From positions 248,001-312,000 of the forward strand of contig NZ_JNYQ01000002.1 in assembly GCF_000717245.1 (NCBI RefSeq): 64,000 nt of DNA. Direction: 5' to 3'. Every line of letters begins with the position of its first letter. The first letter of the stretch is position 1. The stretch is from Kitasatospora papulosa (GTDB taxonomy: Bacteria > Actinomycetota > Actinomycetes > Streptomycetales > Streptomycetaceae). This document shows positions 7,170 through 16,108 of this stretch, in pieces. The notes beneath the pieces were generated by a model. The model was not told the DNA's origin. It worked only from the letters and a program-made list of their open reading frames with translations, and made no database searches. The translations under genes were made by a program, and so were the position numbers.

Positions 7170-8834
7170 ATGTCACACCCCACCGCACCCGCCGCCTCCC
7201 TCACCTGCTCCGCCCTGTCCTTCCGGTGGCCGGACGGCACCGAGGTCTTCGACGGGCTGTCCCTCGCCGTCGGCAGGGGCCGCACCGGGCTCGTCGGGAC
7301 CAACGGCTCCGGCAAGTCCACCCTGCTGCGGCTGCTGGCCGGCCGGCTGAAGCCTTCCGCGGGCTCGGTGGCCGTCGGCGGGCATCTCGCCTACCTCCCG
7401 CAGAACCTCACCCTCGACACGGACCTCCGCGTCGAGGACGCCCTCGGCATCACGGAGCGGCGTACGGCGCTGCGCGCCATCGAGGCCGGCGACGTCGCCG
7501 AGAAGCACTTCGAGACGGTCGGCGACGACTGGGACGTCGACGAGCGGGCCCTGGCCACCCTGGGATCGCTCGGTCTCACGGACATCGGTCTCGACCGCAC
7601 CGTGGGGCAGATGTCCGGCGGCGAGACCGTGCTGCTGCGGCTCGCGGCGCTGCTGCTGGAGCGTCCCGACGTCCTGCTGCTGGACGAACCGACCAACAAC
7701 CTCGACGTGTTCGCGCGCCGACGGCTGTACGAGGCCGTCGAGTCGTGGCGCTCCGGCGTCCTCGTCGTGGTCAGCCACGACCGCGACCTGCTGGAACGCG
7801 TGGACCGCATCGCCGAGCTGCGCACCGGGACGGTCAGCTGGTTCGGCGGCGGCTGGTCCGCCTACGAGGAGGCCGTGGCCACCCAGCAGGAAGCGGCCGG
7901 ACGCATGGTGCGGTCCGCCGAGTCCGACGTACGCCGTCAGAAGCGCGAGCTGGAGGAGGCCCGGATCAAGGTGGCCCGCCGCCAGCGGCACAACAAGAAG
8001 CTGGACGCCCAGCGGCGTGCGCCGAGGATCGTCGCGGGCGCGCACAAGCGGTCCTCGCAGGAGGCGGCGGGCAAGCTCCGCGGCCTGCACGAGGACCGGC
8101 TCCAGGAGGCACGGGAGCGGCGCGACGCGGCGTCGGAAGCCGTCCGGGACGACGACGAGATCAGGGTGCGGCTCCCGCACACCGCCGTCCCGGCGGGTCG
8201 TACGGTCCTGAGCGCGCAAGGGCTCCGCCTCCGTTTCGGTTCCCTGCGCGACGGGACGCTCCACGTCCAGGGCCCCGAGCGCATCGCCCTGATCGGGCGC
8301 AACGGGGCGGGAAAGACGACCCTGCTGCGCACCCTCACCGGGGAGCTCGCACCCGCCTCCGGAGAGGCCAGGGCCCACGTTCCGCTGCGCTTCCTGCCGC
8401 AGCGGCTCGACGTGCTCGACGACGCGCTGAGCGTCGCCGGGAACGTGGCTCGGACGGCGCCCGGGACCACCGACAACGAGATCCGCAGCCAGCTGGCCCG
8501 CTTCCTGTTCAAGGGGGCGCGCGCCGAACAGCCCGCGGGCACCCTCTCCGGCGGTGAGCGCTTCCGCGCCGCCCTCGCCGCCACGATGCTCGCCACACCG
8601 GCCCCGCAACTGCTGGTGCTGGACGAGCCGACCAACAACCTCGACCTGGCCGGCGTGCGGCAGCTGACCGGCGCGCTCACGTCCTACGAGGGCGCGCTGA
8701 TGATCGCCGGGCACGATCTGGCGTTCCTCGAGTCGGTCGGGATCACCCGCTGGCTGCTCGTGGGTGAGGAGATCACGGAACTGACCGCGGAGGAGGTCCA
8801 CGAGCTGCTCGACGCACCCGACACGTTCGTCTGA
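7170..8834 (+). CDS. ABC-F family ATPase (ribosome-acting)
   Basis: A 554-residue protein with two ABC ATPase domains and no membrane segment, the ABC-F layout. Domain 1: Walker A GTNGSGKST (43-51), signature MSGGE, Walker B LLLDEPTNNLD. Domain 2: Walker A GRNGAGKTT (about 376-384), signature LSGGERF, Walker B LVLDEPTNNLD. A charged coiled-coil linker lies between them (about residues 230-340, rich in Arg, Lys and Glu). ABC-F proteins bind the ribosomal E site and either protect against antibiotics or help stalled ribosomes. Which applies here cannot be told. The start ATG follows GAGGA by four bases. Confidence 0.9.
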   Translation: MSHPTAPAASLTCSALSFRWPDGTEVFDGLSLAVGRGRTGLVGTNGSGKSTLLRLLAGRLKPSAGSVAVGGHLAYLPQNLTLDTDLRVEDALGITERRTALRAIEAGDVAEKHFETVGDDWDVDERALATLGSLGLTDIGLDRTVGQMSGGETVLLRLAALLLERPDVLLLDEPTNNLDVFARRRLYEAVESWRSGVLVVVSHDRDLLERVDRIAELRTGTVSWFGGGWSAYEEAVATQQEAAGRMVRSAESDVRRQKRELEEARIKVARRQRHNKKLDAQRRAPRIVAGAHKRSSQEAAGKLRGLHEDRLQEARERRDAASEAVRDDDEIRVRLPHTAVPAGRTVLSAQGLRLRFGSLRDGTLHVQGPERIALIGRNGAGKTTLLRTLTGELAPASGEARAHVPLRFLPQRLDVLDDALSVAGNVARTAPGTTDNEIRSQLARFLFKGARAEQPAGTLSGGERFRAALAATMLATPAPQLLVLDEPTNNLDLAGVRQLTGALTSYEGALMIAGHDLAFLESVGITRWLLVGEEITELTAEEVHELLDAPDTFV

Positions 8835-8851
8835 CCGGTGGTGTACTGGAG

Positions 8852-8879
8852 GGTGCGGGCCGCGTCCGGGGCCCGCACC
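8852..8879 (+). terminator. hairpin terminator after the ABC-F gene
   Basis: A 10-bp perfect repeat (8852-8861 and 8870-8879) with an 8-base loop, 18 bases past the ABC-F stop and ahead of the sortase start. Confidence 0.6.
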
Positions 8880-8913
8880 AGGTACCCACCGGCTACCGAA
8901 ACCGGGTCCCGCC

Positions 8914-9597
8914 ATGCACCCTGCTCATGCTTTCCGAGGCGTTCCCCGGGCCGTGGCGGGCACGGCCGTCGTGCTGCTCGCGGTCGCCGGCCCCGCCGAC
9001 GCGGCCGGTGCGGACGCTCCGCCGACCGCCCCTCCGGCCGCCACCGCCCCGTCTCCCGGTCCGCCGTCCGACCGGACCGACCCGCGCTCGGAGACCGCCG
9101 AGCTCGGCATCCCGTCGATCGGAGTGCGCGACCTGCGCGTCGTACCGTACGAGGGGACGACGGACGACGGGCCGGGGACCAGGATCCAGGACCGCGGTGT
9201 GGCGGCCTCCCCGTACGGCGAGGACGGCGGCGTCGGGCCCGGTGAGGTCGGCAACTACCTCGTGACGGCCCACCGGTTGTCCGCCGGGGGTCCGTTCCGG
9301 GACCTGCCGGCACTGGACGAGGGGGACAAGGTCCTCGTGACGGAGGGCGGCACGGTGTACGAGTACCGGATCACCGGGACCCGGCAGACGTCCTTCCGGT
9401 CCGAGCACTCGCTGGCCGAGCAGCGGGCCGCGGTGCCGGGTGAGCCGGGTGAGAAGCCGACCCGGGCGATGATCACCCTCTCCACCTGCGCGACCCCGGA
9501 GGACGACGCGGCCGGACGCTTCTGGCGCGACGCCCACCACAACCCGGAGCACCGCATCGACAAGATCGGCGTGCTGGTGTCCTCCCTGCCCGCGTGA
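8914..9597 (+). CDS. class E-like sortase (secreted transpeptidase)
   Basis: A 227-residue sortase. It has an N-terminal hydrophobic signal/anchor (to about residue 30), a Pro/Ala-rich stalk, then the sortase barrel. The catalytic set is in place: His120 in VTAHRL, Cys192 in TLSTCATPED, Arg214 in HRIDKIG. Sortases join LPxTG- or, for class E, LAxTG-bearing proteins to peptidoglycan. No substrate gene is adjacent, so it would act on proteins encoded elsewhere. Class assignment (E rather than F) rests on general look only. It converges with the GH65 gene, whose stop is 29 bases away. Confidence 0.8.
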   Translation: MHPAHAFRGVPRAVAGTAVVLLAVAGPADAAGADAPPTAPPAATAPSPGPPSDRTDPRSETAELGIPSIGVRDLRVVPYEGTTDDGPGTRIQDRGVAASPYGEDGGVGPGEVGNYLVTAHRLSAGGPFRDLPALDEGDKVLVTEGGTVYEYRITGTRQTSFRSEHSLAEQRAAVPGEPGEKPTRAMITLSTCATPEDDAAGRFWRDAHHNPEHRIDKIGVLVSSLPA

Positions 9598-9626
9598 ACG
9601 GGAAGCCGGTCGCGCCGCAGGCGTGT

Positions 9627-12056
9627 TCACCGACCGCCGGACAGGTCGTCGGGCAGCTCCAGCCACCGTGACGTGCCGGGATCGACGACGTACGCGCTGC
9701 CGTCCAGCCTGACGCGTACGCCCGGCCGTTCCGAGTCCGGTACCGCGATCCGCAGGCGCTCGGCGCGCAGGCGCAGGTCCACGTCCCAGTGCCGGCGGAA
9801 GCGGAGCCGCATCCGGAACTTCGAGAGCTGCGGCAGGGTGGCCGGAGCGAGCCACAGGGCGTCGTCGCGGGTCTCCAGCCCCGTCATCCCGCGCTGCACG
9901 AAGTCGAGGGTGCCCGCCATCGCCCCCAGGTGGATACCCTCCTCGGTCGTGCCGCCCTGGATGTCGACCACGTCCCCGATCAGCGCCTCCTCGCAGTACC
10001 GCCAGGCCTCGTCCCGGTTGACCCTCGCCAGGACCCAGGCGTGGACGAGGGAACTGAGGGTGGAGCCGTGGCTCGTCCGTCCCACGTAGTAGTCGACGGT
10101 GGCCCGCCACGCCTCGTCGTCGAGCGTGTGGCCGAGCCGGCCGAACAACGCGGCGAGTTCCTTCGGTGAGAAGAGGTAGCCCAGCATCAGCACGTCGGCC
10201 TGCTTGGACGCCTGGTAGCGGTTGGCCGTGTCACCCTCCGCCTCCAGGATGCGGTCGAGGCGCCGGATGTCCCCGTACCGCTGCCGGTACGCCTCCCAGT
10301 CCAGCTCCTTCAGGTCCCCGTAACCGGCGAACTGGCTGATGACCCCCTGGTGGTGGGGCACGTACAGCTTCCGGGAGACGTCGTCCCAGCGGTCCGTCTC
10401 CGCCGGGTCCATCCGGAGCCGGTCGAGGAGCTGCCGGTACCGGCTCGCCGGCAGGTCACGGGAGAGATCGCCGGCCCGCGCCAGCACCCAGGCAGCCGTC
10501 ACGTTCGTGTACGTGTTGTCGTCGAGTCCCGGCGCGTCGGAGTCCGGATAGGCGTCGTGGTACTCGTCGGGTCCGACGACGCCCCGGATGCGGTACCGCT
10601 CCAGGCCGTCGTCCCACTCGGCGCTGTCCGCCCAGAAGCGGGCGATCTGTATCAGCATCTCCGCGCCCTTGGAGTAGAGGTACTCCGTGTCGCCGGTCGC
10701 CTGGCAGTACTGCCACACGTTGTACGCCACCGCCGAGCCGACGTGGTGCTGCAAACGCGAACGGTCGGGGAGCCAGCGTCCCGAGCGCGGGTTGAGATGG
10801 ACCTCCTGGGTCTCCTCGCGCCCCTCGTCGGCGCTCTGCCACGGGTACATCGCCCCCGTCCTGCCGACCGCCTCCGCCGCCGCGCAGGCCGCGGGCAGCC
10901 GCCGGTGGCGGTAGTCCAGCAACCCCCGGGAGACCTCGGGGAGATGCAGGTTCAGGAAGGGCAGGACGAACAGCTCGTCCCAGAAGACGTGGCCCCGGTA
11001 GGCCTCCCCGTGCAGACCTCTGGCCGGTACCCCGACGTCGAGCTCCGCGGTGTGCGGGGACAGGGTCTGGAGCACATGGAAGAGGTGCAGCCGCAGGATG
11101 CGTCCGGGCTCGCCCGGCACCTCCAGCTTCACCTGCTGCCACAGGTCCGCCCAGGCCCGGCGGTGCGAGGACCGGAGCCGGTCGTACACCGGAGCCTCCC
11201 TCGCCGACGCCACCGCGGCCCGCACCGGGCTGCCGATCGCCGGGTCCCGGGTGGTGTGGAGGCCGACCGTCTTGTCGACGACCGCGTCGGAGTCCGGGGC
11301 GAGCGGGAGCAGCAGCGTCTGGTGGACCGCGCGGGGCTCCTGCCGGGGTTCGGCCCGGTGGTGGCCGTCGCGTTCCGGTCCGCAGGAGGCCACGGTGCGG
11401 GCGGCCAGGGCGATACCGATGTCCGACTCCACCGTGTGGCAGCGCAGCCACACCACGGAGCCCGGTTCCGTGCCCGTCTCCCAGCCGGTGAGATGCCGGT
11501 CGGCCAGGTCGCGGTAGCGCGCCACACCGCTGTTGCGTACGTCGCCGTCGATCCCCGACTCCACCTCCAGCTCCCCCGACCACCCTTCGGCGGTGAACAC
11601 CGTGTGCAGCGCCGCGAGATGGGGATCGCCCATGTGCACCAGGCGTTCCTGCTCCACCGTCAGCCGCCGGCCGGAGCCGTCCTCGTAGACCGAGCGGCGG
11701 GTCAGGATCCCGCCGCGCAGGTCGAGCGACTGCCGGTGGTCCACGAGGTGCTCGTGGTCGGGGGTCAGCCACGGGCCGGGGCGGGCGTCTGCGGGGTGCA
11801 TGCGGTAGCGCAGCGGCAGCCAGTCGGGGAGGTTGACCATGTCCTCGTTCTCGACCTGGCGTCCCTGGACGGAGGAGGTCAGCCGGTTGTAGCAGCCCGC
11901 CACATAGGTGCCCGGGTAGTGGATCCCTCCTGCCGGTGTCTCGGGCGCGGCTCCCCTGGTAGCGAAGTAGCCGTTGCCGAGCGTGCACAGGGCTTCGCGC
12001 AGCCGCTCCTTCTCCGGCTCGTATCCCTCGTACGTCCAGGTCCAGCCGCGTGCCAT
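9627..12056 (-). CDS. glycoside hydrolase family 65 protein (disaccharide phosphorylase-like)
   Basis: An 809-residue GH65 enzyme of the kojibiose/trehalose/maltose phosphorylase type. The N-terminal part starts WTWTYEGYEPEKERLREAL and leads to the (alpha/alpha)6 barrel. The general acid is Glu498 in VGPDEYHD. Phosphate-site elements SKQADVL and TSHGSTLS are present, favouring phosphorolysis over hydrolysis. The product would be beta-glucose 1-phosphate. The preceding HAD gene overlaps its start by one base (TGATG), so the two are translationally coupled, and that partner would convert the product to glucose 6-phosphate. Cytoplasmic; the disaccharide substrate is uncertain. Mycobacterial Rv3400/Rv3401 show a similar pairing. 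Confidence 0.88.
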   Translation of the reverse strand: MARGWTWTYEGYEPEKERLREALCTLGNGYFATRGAAPETPAGGIHYPGTYVAGCYNRLTSSVQGRQVENEDMVNLPDWLPLRYRMHPADARPGPWLTPDHEHLVDHRQSLDLRGGILTRRSVYEDGSGRRLTVEQERLVHMGDPHLAALHTVFTAEGWSGELEVESGIDGDVRNSGVARYRDLADRHLTGWETGTEPGSVVWLRCHTVESDIGIALAARTVASCGPERDGHHRAEPRQEPRAVHQTLLLPLAPDSDAVVDKTVGLHTTRDPAIGSPVRAAVASAREAPVYDRLRSSHRRAWADLWQQVKLEVPGEPGRILRLHLFHVLQTLSPHTAELDVGVPARGLHGEAYRGHVFWDELFVLPFLNLHLPEVSRGLLDYRHRRLPAACAAAEAVGRTGAMYPWQSADEGREETQEVHLNPRSGRWLPDRSRLQHHVGSAVAYNVWQYCQATGDTEYLYSKGAEMLIQIARFWADSAEWDDGLERYRIRGVVGPDEYHDAYPDSDAPGLDDNTYTNVTAAWVLARAGDLSRDLPASRYRQLLDRLRMDPAETDRWDDVSRKLYVPHHQGVISQFAGYGDLKELDWEAYRQRYGDIRRLDRILEAEGDTANRYQASKQADVLMLGYLFSPKELAALFGRLGHTLDDEAWRATVDYYVGRTSHGSTLSSLVHAWVLARVNRDEAWRYCEEALIGDVVDIQGGTTEEGIHLGAMAGTLDFVQRGMTGLETRDDALWLAPATLPQLSKFRMRLRFRRHWDVDLRLRAERLRIAVPDSERPGVRVRLDGSAYVVDPGTSRWLELPDDLSGGR

Positions 12057-12817
12057 CAGTCCTCCCCGGTGATCAGCAGGTCCCCGGGGTCGGCCACCAC
12101 GAGGTCCGCGCCGTGCCGCCGCAGATCGCCGGCGCCCTCGGGACTGTCCGTACGGTCCACCCCGACGACGAGCCCGAAGCCGCCTCGCCGGCCCGCTTCC
12201 ACTCCGGCCAGCGCGTCCTCCACGACGGCCGTGTCCCCGACGGGTACGCCCAGTCGTCGTGCCGCCTCGGTGAACAGCGCGGGGTCCGGTTTGCCGGGCA
12301 GTTCCAGTCGCCGCGCCTCGTTGCCGTCGACCACCGCCGTGAAGAGGTCCAGGAGACCGGCACCTGCCAGCAGCTCGGTCGCGTGCCGGGACGCGGACGC
12401 GGCGGCGATCGGCACCCTCGCGTCGTGCAGCACGCGCAGGAGACGGACCGTTCCCGGCCAGACGGCGACCGGATGGGCGCGGATGCTCCGGGTGAACTCC
12501 TCGTCCTTGCGGGCGGCGACGGCGCGGACCGTCCCGGTGCCCGGTGGGTCGTCGGGGCCGCCCTCGGGAAGGGCGAGGCCTCTGGAGGCGAGGAAGGCGG
12601 CGGCACCGTCCATGCGTGACCGGCCGTCGACGTGGCGCCGGTAGTCCTCCGCCTCGTCGAAGGGCGGCTGGCCCTCGTGGAGGTCCAGACAGGCGTCGAA
12701 GGCGATCTTCCAGGCCGCGGCGTGCGTCGGAGCGGAGTCGGTGATCACACCGTCCGTGTCGAAGACGACGGCGTGGACGGAGAGCAGGACTGCGGCCGGT
12801 GACGGTGCGCGTGCCAT
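12056..12817 (-). CDS. HAD hydrolase, beta-phosphoglucomutase-like
   Basis: A 253-residue HAD-superfamily protein. Motif I FDTDGVITDS gives nucleophile Asp20 and acid/base Asp22. The helical cap follows (about 30-115). Motif II is around AAASAS, the Lys motif in LPGKPDPALF, and the acidic motif is VVEDALAGVEAG. The beta-PGM fit comes from the overall pattern and from being the upstream partner of the GH65 gene. Expected reaction: beta-glucose 1-phosphate to glucose 6-phosphate. The ATG at 12817 has AAGGGA nearby. Its stop overlaps the GH65 ATG. Confidence 0.85.
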   Translation of the reverse strand: MARAPSPAAVLLSVHAVVFDTDGVITDSAPTHAAAWKIAFDACLDLHEGQPPFDEAEDYRRHVDGRSRMDGAAAFLASRGLALPEGGPDDPPGTGTVRAVAARKDEEFTRSIRAHPVAVWPGTVRLLRVLHDARVPIAAASASRHATELLAGAGLLDLFTAVVDGNEARRLELPGKPDPALFTEAARRLGVPVGDTAVVEDALAGVEAGRRGGFGLVVGVDRTDSPEGAGDLRRHGADLVVADPGDLLITGED

Positions 12818-12897
12818 GACCGGGGTCCCTTCGTCGACGCGTCGAGCGAGAAGTCGGAAAAGTGTCCTGGAGTGCCCTCCGGGATTACCGTGAAGAC

Positions 12898-13116
12898 ATG
12901 GCCAGTACCGAGCGTCAGACCGACAGGCGGGCTGAGTACGTGTGTCCGGCCTGCAAGCAACCCGTCGCGACCGTGCCGGCGCGGCACAAGACCCTTGGCA
13001 TCTTCGTCCCGCACTGGGGTCCGGGGCCGTGTCACAACGCCGATTGCAGCAGCTACGAGGCCAGGTCGTCCGAGGACTCCGGCGCCGACCGTGGGGCGGG
13101 TTCCGCACACCGGTGA
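12898..13116 (+). CDS. small zinc-ribbon-like protein, 72 aa
   Basis: A short hypothetical protein with two cysteine pairs, CPAC near residue 18 and a CHNADC set near residue 45, spaced as in a zinc ribbon. The C-terminus is a charged, low-complexity tail. No catalytic motif is visible. It is divergent from the HAD gene, with 80 bases between the starts. The ribosome site is weak (GTGAAG), so coding rests on composition and the cysteine pattern. Confidence 0.6.
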   Translation: MASTERQTDRRAEYVCPACKQPVATVPARHKTLGIFVPHWGPGPCHNADCSSYEARSSEDSGADRGAGSAHR

Positions 13117-13223
13117 GGAGCACCGGGCACCGGGACCGGTCCCGCCGTCATGACCGGGCGTCCGGATCGCGCGTACCGCGCGCCGGGAGCAGGTGTACCG
13201 GGGAGCCATCGTGACCTCACGGT

Positions 13224-14069
13224 TCAGACGTTCAGGCTGAGGCGCTGACCGGGGAAGATGAGGTGCGGCCCCTGGTCCAGGACCTCACGGTTCCTCTCGT
13301 ACAGCGCGTGCCATCCGCCGGAGACGTCCGCGCGCTCGGCGATCGTCGAGAGGCAGTCACCGGACTCCACGACGTACGACTCCTCGTCGACGAGGTCCTC
13401 GGAGTGGTGCGTCACGCTGCTGCCGCCGGACGCGGAGCTGCCGTTCGCGCCGTTGTCGGTGCGGCCGGAGGCGGAACCGCCGGACGACGTGCTGCCGGAT
13501 CCCGAGCCACTGGACGCGTTGTCGTTCGAACTACCGGCCGACTGACGGGACGGCGCCGACGGGGCGGCCTCGCTCCGGTCCGCATTGCCGGACGACGACT
13601 GGCCGGCCGAGGAGGACGGCGAGCCCGACGTACCGCTCGCACCGAGGCGGCCGCAGGTGGGCCAGGCGCCCATTCCCTGTGAGCGGGCGACGCGCTCGCC
13701 GACGGCGATCTGCTCGGACCGCGTGGCGAGGTCGGCGCGGGGTGCGTACTGCCCGCCGCCGTAGGCGCGCCAGGTGGAGGGGGCGAACTGCAGTCCGCCG
13801 TGGTAGCCGTTCCCGGTGTTGGTGTTCCAGCGGCCGCTGCTCTCGCACTGCGCGATGCGGTCCCAGTCCGTGCCGGCCGTGACGGTCGGCGCGACGACGG
13901 TGGGCGCGACGACGGCCCGGGCGGGGGCGGCCTGGGCGGGGATCGTGGCGGGTGCCTGGGCGGGGGCGTCAGCGGCACTGCGGCCGGCGAGGCCGAGCAC
14001 GCTCAGGAGGACGAGCAGAAGGGCGAGCACCGATTCGACGGGCCGCTTGGCGAGGGGTGATGCCGGCAT
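13224..14069 (-). CDS. resuscitation-promoting factor-like protein with LysM domain
   Basis: A 281-residue secreted cell-wall lytic protein. It has a signal peptide (about 1-34), an Ala/Pro spacer, an Rpf transglycosylase-like domain (about 66-145; catalytic Glu76 in IAQCESSGRW, then GLQFAPSTW), a long Ser/Gly-rich linker (about 150-225), and a C-terminal LysM peptidoglycan-binding repeat (about 230-281, YVVESGDCLSTIA to PGQRLSL). Rpf proteins cleave peptidoglycan during spore germination and regrowth. Architecture matches the RpfA/RpfD type. The start ATG at 14069 has GGAGG somewhat far upstream. It is divergent from the PH-domain gene, with about 125 bases between starts, too little for the c-di-AMP riboswitch known on rpfA. 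Confidence 0.9.
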   Translation of the reverse strand: MPASPLAKRPVESVLALLLVLLSVLGLAGRSAADAPAQAPATIPAQAAPARAVVAPTVVAPTVTAGTDWDRIAQCESSGRWNTNTGNGYHGGLQFAPSTWRAYGGGQYAPRADLATRSEQIAVGERVARSQGMGAWPTCGRLGASGTSGSPSSSAGQSSSGNADRSEAAPSAPSRQSAGSSNDNASSGSGSGSTSSGGSASGRTDNGANGSSASGGSSVTHHSEDLVDEESYVVESGDCLSTIAERADVSGGWHALYERNREVLDQGPHLIFPGQRLSLNV

Positions 14070-14194
14070 GACGGTATGTCCTCCGCTGTGCTCGAGAGAC
14101 GTACAAGGGCACGAACAGATAAGCCGCCGATAATCTTTTTCTGGGGCTTTGACGCGTTCAACGCCCGCACATTCACTCGGGTGGAGGTTCTTCC

Positions 14195-14560
14195 ATGGCA
14201 CTGTTCGGCAACGCGCACACCGTCGATCCGGCCGCGGCACAACGCGACTACGCACGTCTTCTGGGGCAGGGCGAGCAGGTGCACGCCGCGTACCTGCTGA
14301 TCCGCGACACGATCCTCTTCACCGATCGCAGGCTTGTCCTCGTCGACAAGCAGGGAATCACCGGCAAGAAGGTGGAGTACCACTCCGTGCCGTACCGCAG
14401 CATCACGCACTTCGCGGTGGAGACGGCGGGGACCTTCGACCTGGACGCCGAGCTGAAGATCTGGGTCTCCGGCTCCGCCACCCCGATCCAGAAGACGTTC
14501 ACCAAGGGGGTCGACATCTACGAGGTGCAGGCCGTCCTCACCCAGTACGTCGCGGGGTAG
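14195..14560 (+). CDS. PH-domain protein (bacterial PH type)
   Basis: A 121-residue protein that is almost entirely a bacterial pleckstrin-homology-like fold: alternating beta strands with the recurring ILFTDRRLVLVD and KVEYHSVPYRSITHFAVE segments and a closing helix. These domains mediate protein or membrane contact. There is no enzyme motif and no signal peptide. A GGAGG site precedes the ATG. It is convergent with the amidase gene, ending 14 bases from its stop. Confidence 0.8.
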   Translation: MALFGNAHTVDPAAAQRDYARLLGQGEQVHAAYLLIRDTILFTDRRLVLVDKQGITGKKVEYHSVPYRSITHFAVETAGTFDLDAELKIWVSGSATPIQKTFTKGVDIYEVQAVLTQYVAG

Positions 14561-14574
14561 ACGCCGGGGAGGGC

Positions 14575-15309
14575 TCAGCTCTTCCTGGCCCGCAGCCTCG
14601 CCATCTCCTTCCGGATCGCCGGGAGTTGTGCGTAGAGCGCCTCGCCCGGGCAGTACGTCTGGAAGGTGTCGCGGTGGCCGGCGACAGCGTGGAGATAGAC
14701 GGCCTCACCGCGCTCGTAGAGGCTCTCGTCGTTCGTCGAGACCATCCGCACGAAGCCCAGGGGGTCGACGCTCCGGTCCAGCTTCCACGCGCCCACCTTC
14801 GCGATGCCCTCGATGAGCGCCTTCGGCACCGGAACACCGGGGTCGAAGGTGCCGAGGGCCGCGATCCCCACACTGTGCGCGTTGAACCCGGTGGTGTGGG
14901 CCCCGCGCACGGACCGTGCGACACCGCCCGCCCGGCCTTCGTAGATGGTCCCGCAGCGGTCGACGACGAAGTTGTAGCCGATGTCGTCCCAGCCCTCGCC
15001 CCGGACGTGCATCTCCTCCATCGCCCGGAGCATCCTGGGGGCGTCGGCGCAGTCGTACCGGTTGGTGTGGCCGGTGTGGTGGACGAAGACGGCCTTGACC
15101 GTCCCCGTGTACACCGCGTCCTCCCGCACCATGCCCTCGTCCGCGTGCCACTGCGCCCGGCTGACGATGGCGGGCCGGGGGGCCGCCGTCGGCTCCGCCG
15201 GATTCGCGGCGGCGCGATCGGGCCCCACGAGCCGTACCGGCGCGTCCCGGAACACCAGGAAGGCGAGCGGCACGACCATGGCGCACACGACTGTTCGGCG
15301 AAGCCACAT
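14575..15309 (-). CDS. peptidoglycan-recognition-type N-acetylmuramoyl-L-alanine amidase
   Basis: A 244-residue exported amidase_2/PGRP protein. An N-terminal hydrophobic segment (about 4-22) acts as signal peptide or anchor. The zinc site is built from His in FVHHTGHTN and later His in AGHRDTFQTYCPG, whose Cys fills the third ligand place. YNFVVDRCGTIYEGR and the HTTGFNAHSVGIAALG strand are typical of PGRPs. Role: cleaving stem peptides from peptidoglycan. It starts at the ATG at 15309 with GGTGG upstream. It lies about 95 bases downstream of the TetR gene in the same direction. Confidence 0.87.
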   Translation of the reverse strand: MWLRRTVVCAMVVPLAFLVFRDAPVRLVGPDRAAANPAEPTAAPRPAIVSRAQWHADEGMVREDAVYTGTVKAVFVHHTGHTNRYDCADAPRMLRAMEEMHVRGEGWDDIGYNFVVDRCGTIYEGRAGGVARSVRGAHTTGFNAHSVGIAALGTFDPGVPVPKALIEGIAKVGAWKLDRSVDPLGFVRMVSTNDESLYERGEAVYLHAVAGHRDTFQTYCPGEALYAQLPAIRKEMARLRARKS

Positions 15310-15404
15310 AGGGCCACCATGCGCGCTGACCAGCCACGTCGCAGGCACCAGGCGCCCGATCGGGTGACATCCGGCAGCCGACCGGACCACCGCCGTCCGG
15401 GCGG

Positions 15405-16046
15405 TCAGGAGGCGGCGACCGCCTGCTGCTCCATGATCCGTGCCGCGCGGTGCGGGGACGTGTCGAGCCGGGCCAGCACACCGGGGACCACGGCGTTGGG
15501 GAGGATGAGTTCGAAGAGGGCCGATATCTCGGCGACCAGATCCGGCGGCTCGGCCATGGACTCGGTGACCAGCTGGACCCCGGTCCACGCCCCGACGACC
15601 AGCCGGGAGGTGGCCTCGGGGTCCACGTGCGGAAGGAGCTCGCCGCGCTCCTTGGCCTCGGTCAGCAACTCCGTCCCGATGACGATCCAGTCCGGCCAGC
15701 GGGTGCCGAAGAGTCCGCGCGCCCGCGGGTCGACCGAGAGCCGGATCGAGGCGCTGAGCAGGGGCTCCCGGGGCAGCCGGTAGGCGAGCAGGAGCGCCAT
15801 GTCCACCCACTCCTGCAGCTTGAAGGTCTGCGGAGTGACCCCGTCCGAGGTCACGGCCTCCTGGAGGACACCACGGGCCAGCTCTTCCTTCGACGTGAAG
15901 TGGAAATAGAGGGAACCCCGCGTCAGACCGGCCCGGTCGAGGATCGCGGCGATGGTGGCTGCGTCGTAGCCGTGCTCGTCGAAGACCTCGGCCGCGGCTT
16001 GCAGAAAGATTCGGCGCGTGCGGATCGCCCGTTGCTGTCGTGCCAA
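15405..16046 (-). CDS. gamma-butyrolactone receptor-type TetR repressor (ArpA/ScbR family)
   Basis: A 213-residue TetR-fold regulator. The N-terminal helix-turn-helix (about 8-55: RAIRTRRIFLQAAAEVF to TRGSLYFHFTSKEEL) closely matches GBL receptors, as do LQEWVDMALLLAYRL, RLSVDP and GELLPHVDP. Trp117 and Trp120 sit where receptors have the ligand-contacting Trp. Such receptors repress secondary-metabolism and afsA-like genes until the lactone binds. The start is TTG at 16046 with GGGGAG six bases upstream. It is divergent from the afsA-like gene, and the shared 90-base region holds a candidate operator. Confidence 0.9.
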   Translation of the reverse strand: MARQQRAIRTRRIFLQAAAEVFDEHGYDAATIAAILDRAGLTRGSLYFHFTSKEELARGVLQEAVTSDGVTPQTFKLQEWVDMALLLAYRLPREPLLSASIRLSVDPRARGLFGTRWPDWIVIGTELLTEAKERGELLPHVDPEATSRLVVGAWTGVQLVTESMAEPPDLVAEISALFELILPNAVVPGVLARLDTSPHRAARIMEQQAVAAS

Positions 16047-16079
16047 CTCGCGCTCCCCTTTGAACGTGCATGACGCTAC

Positions 16080-16108
16080 TTCAAAAAGTACCGGTGAGCC
16101 GGTATCAT
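16080..16108 (+). promoter_or_regulatory. promoter of the afsA-like gene with embedded receptor site
   Basis: TTCAAA (16080-16085) and TATCAT (16103-16108) are 17 bases apart, a good -35/-10 pair. The spacer carries TACCGG-TGAG-CCGGTA (16089-16104), a perfect 6-bp dyad containing the ACCGGT core seen in autoregulatory elements bound by ArpA/ScbR proteins. A bound receptor would block this promoter. Confidence 0.6.

Noticed and set aside
10350..12644. A 764-codon open frame antisense to the GH65 gene
   Set aside because: Its protein is Arg/Val/Pro-rich without domains and it is the mirror of the GH65 frame; long antisense frames are expected at this GC content.
14070..14194. c-di-AMP (ydaO) riboswitch in front of the Rpf-LysM gene
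   Set aside because: Known for rpfA in S. coelicolor, but only about 125 bases separate this gene from its divergent neighbour and no riboswitch-like core was seen.
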